Assembly: GCA_026982835.1 (NCBI GenBank)
Contig: JALSGI010000019.1
Span: 1 to 7,058, forward strand
From: Planctomycetota bacterium
GTDB taxonomy: Bacteria > Planctomycetota > Planctomycetia > Pirellulales > S012-138
Direction: 5' to 3'
DNA: 7,058 bases
A program made the translations under genes and the position numbers. Each line of letters begins with the position of its first letter. Positions within the stretch are counted from its first letter, which is position 1. A model generated the notes under the pieces. That model had not been told where the DNA came from. It worked only from the letters and a program-made list of their open reading frames with translations, and searched no databases. Shown here one piece after another: positions 6,245-7,058 of the stretch.

Positions 6245-6365
6245 AGAAAAATAACGCAGCACTTATCCGGCTCTCCCCGGGCTAAAGCCCGGGGCTCGCC
6301 GGACAAAAATCGACTCTTTTTGCTCTGGGAACACTCCGTCTTGTGCTGGCACGCTAAACACGCAC
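6241..6365 (+). repeat. Dispersed 125-bp repeat, copy B
   Basis: This copy matches 2954-3078 along its whole length. It contains the hairpin CCCCGGGCT 6275-6283 with AGCCCGGGG 6286-6294 and ends with GCTAAACACGCAC (6353-6365). It is joined directly to the last GTCA hairpin and stops 20 bp before the start codon of the phosphotransferase gene. Both copies lie in the same orientation, each upstream of a rightward gene. Confidence 0.85.
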
Positions 6366-6385
6366 GAAGCGGGGGAGATGGAGAC

Positions 6386-7058
6386 ATGCAACGGCTCGAC
6401 GAACAAAACCTGGCCCAATACCTGGTCCGGCAGGGTCGTCTCCCCCGGGCCCAAGGGGTGCAAGTGCGCGAACTGGCCGGGGGGGTTTCCAATGTGGTGC
6501 TGTACGTGGAGCCGCCGCCGGGGACGGGAGAGCCGTTTGTGGTCAAGCAGGCCCGCGGGCAGCTTCGCACCCCCGAGCCGTGGTTCTGCACCGTGGAGCG
6601 CATCTGGCGCGAGGTGGCCTTTTTGCAGGTGTGCCAACAGCTGCTGCAAGGTGCCCGCTTCCCCCTGCGATTGCCGCAGGTCCTCTGGACCGACCGTGCC
6701 AACTACTGCTTCGCCATGACCGCCGCCCCGCCTGGACACCGCACCTGGAAACAACGCCTGCTGGCCGGGGAGGTGGAGTTGGAAATCGCCGCCGGTTGCG
6801 GGCAGGTGCTGGGCACGCTGCACCGCCGCAGTTGGCTTCAGCCCCAACTGGCCCCGGAGCTGGACGACCGCTCGTTGTTCGATCAGCTGCGGGTGGATCC
6901 CTACTACCGCTTCGTGGCCGCACGCCACACCCAGGCCCGACCCCACCTGGAACGCCTGGTGGAAGAAAGCCTGCAAGTGCGGCTAGCCCTGGTGCATGCC
7001 GACTTCAGCCCCAAGAACCTGCTGGTGTTTCCCGGGGGACTGATGATGGTGGATTTCG
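6386..7058 (+). CDS. Aminoglycoside phosphotransferase / methylthioribose kinase-like protein, C-terminus beyond window
   Basis: The first 224 residues are visible. The N-lobe has a Gly-containing loop ELAGGVSNVVLYV (29-41) and a lysine in VVKQARGQLR (Lys54), followed by a TVERIWREVAFL helix, probably carrying the ion-pairing Glu. The C-lobe shows the catalytic loop LVHADFSPKNLLV, with His204, Asp206 and Asn211, and Asp223 in MMVDF at the metal-binding position. All key kinase-fold residues are present, so it should be an active small-molecule kinase. The VVKQ and Trp-rich segment after Lys54 recall S-methyl-5-thioribose kinases more than antibiotic-resistance enzymes; the substrate is a guess. 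ATG 6386 is supported by GGGGGAG at 6371-6377, eight bases upstream. The only separation from repeat copy B is 20 bp that contain this ribosome binding site. Not part of the ribosomal cluster, since a strong terminator intervenes. Confidence 0.85.
   Translation, partial: MQRLDEQNLAQYLVRQGRLPRAQGVQVRELAGGVSNVVLYVEPPPGTGEPFVVKQARGQLRTPEPWFCTVERIWREVAFLQVCQQLLQGARFPLRLPQVLWTDRANYCFAMTAAPPGHRTWKQRLLAGEVELEIAAGCGQVLGTLHRRSWLQPQLAPELDDRSLFDQLRVDPYYRFVAARHTQARPHLERLVEESLQVRLALVHADFSPKNLLVFPGGLMMVDF

Larger units (their letters stand above)
5925..6385. other. Intergenic region with terminator and second repeat cluster
   Basis: The gap holds the rplS terminator (5954-5982), an imperfect direct duplication, a series of GTCA-loop hairpins and repeat copy B, each listed separately. 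Around 6110-6142 there is a short GCGCC-rich near-tandem stretch (CTTGCGCC twice). Open frames on both strands here run through the palindromes and look non-coding. I see no clear promoter for the phosphotransferase gene downstream. Confidence 0.7.

Noticed and set aside
6378..6719. Frame starting at ATG 6378 as the gene after the repeat
   Set aside because: It is out of frame with the kinase-fold protein starting at 6386, which carries the conserved lysine and HADFSPKN motifs.
6386..7058. Antibiotic resistance gene
   Set aside because: The fold is shared with aminoglycoside phosphotransferases, but the VVKQ region is closer to methylthioribose-kinase-like proteins and there is no resistance context.

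Overview
The window is GC-rich and looks like a chromosomal segment of a planctomycete, probably Pirellulales or Thermoguttaceae-like. This rests on a membrane-anchored kinase-fold protein with a long Ala/Pro-rich linker, an rpsP-trmD-rplS cluster without rimM, and intergenic DNA full of short GC-rich hairpins of a kind I associate with this phylum. The lineage is inferred; no rRNA or other decisive marker is present.

Layout. On the minus strand, bases 1-2363 hold most of a large protein with an N-terminal kinase-like fold, one transmembrane helix and an extracytoplasmic region. It runs off the left edge, and its kinase motifs are degenerate throughout. A sigma70-like promoter sits at 2505-2533. 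Bases 2364-3282 are intergenic and contain a 300-bp block (2641-2940) with perfect 13-bp inverted ends enclosing six hairpins, followed by a 125-bp repeat (2954-3078) and a good promoter (3164-3191). The plus-strand gene at 3283-4005 is an alpha/beta-hydrolase-fold protein in which all three catalytic triad positions appear substituted. It ends at an intrinsic terminator.

The translation block follows: rpsP (4147-4512), trmD (4603-5316) and rplS (5478-5924), all plus strand. A terminator-like hairpin with a T-tract lies between rpsP and trmD, a possible promoter overlaps the trmD 3' end, and a clear terminator follows rplS. This suggests TrmD is made at a lower level than the two ribosomal proteins, as in enterobacteria but through transcription.

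Bases 5983-6365 form a second repeat-rich stretch: a family of hairpins with GTCA loops, then a second copy of the 125-bp repeat. That copy ends only 20 bp before an aminoglycoside-phosphotransferase/methylthioribose-kinase-like gene (6386 onward), which runs off the right edge.

I found no defence system, CRISPR array, tRNA, rRNA or recognisable transposase. The items most worth a second look are the modular hairpin repeats sharing the end motif GCTAAACACRYAC, the triad-less hydrolase, the pseudokinase, and the terminator inside the rpsP-trmD gap.
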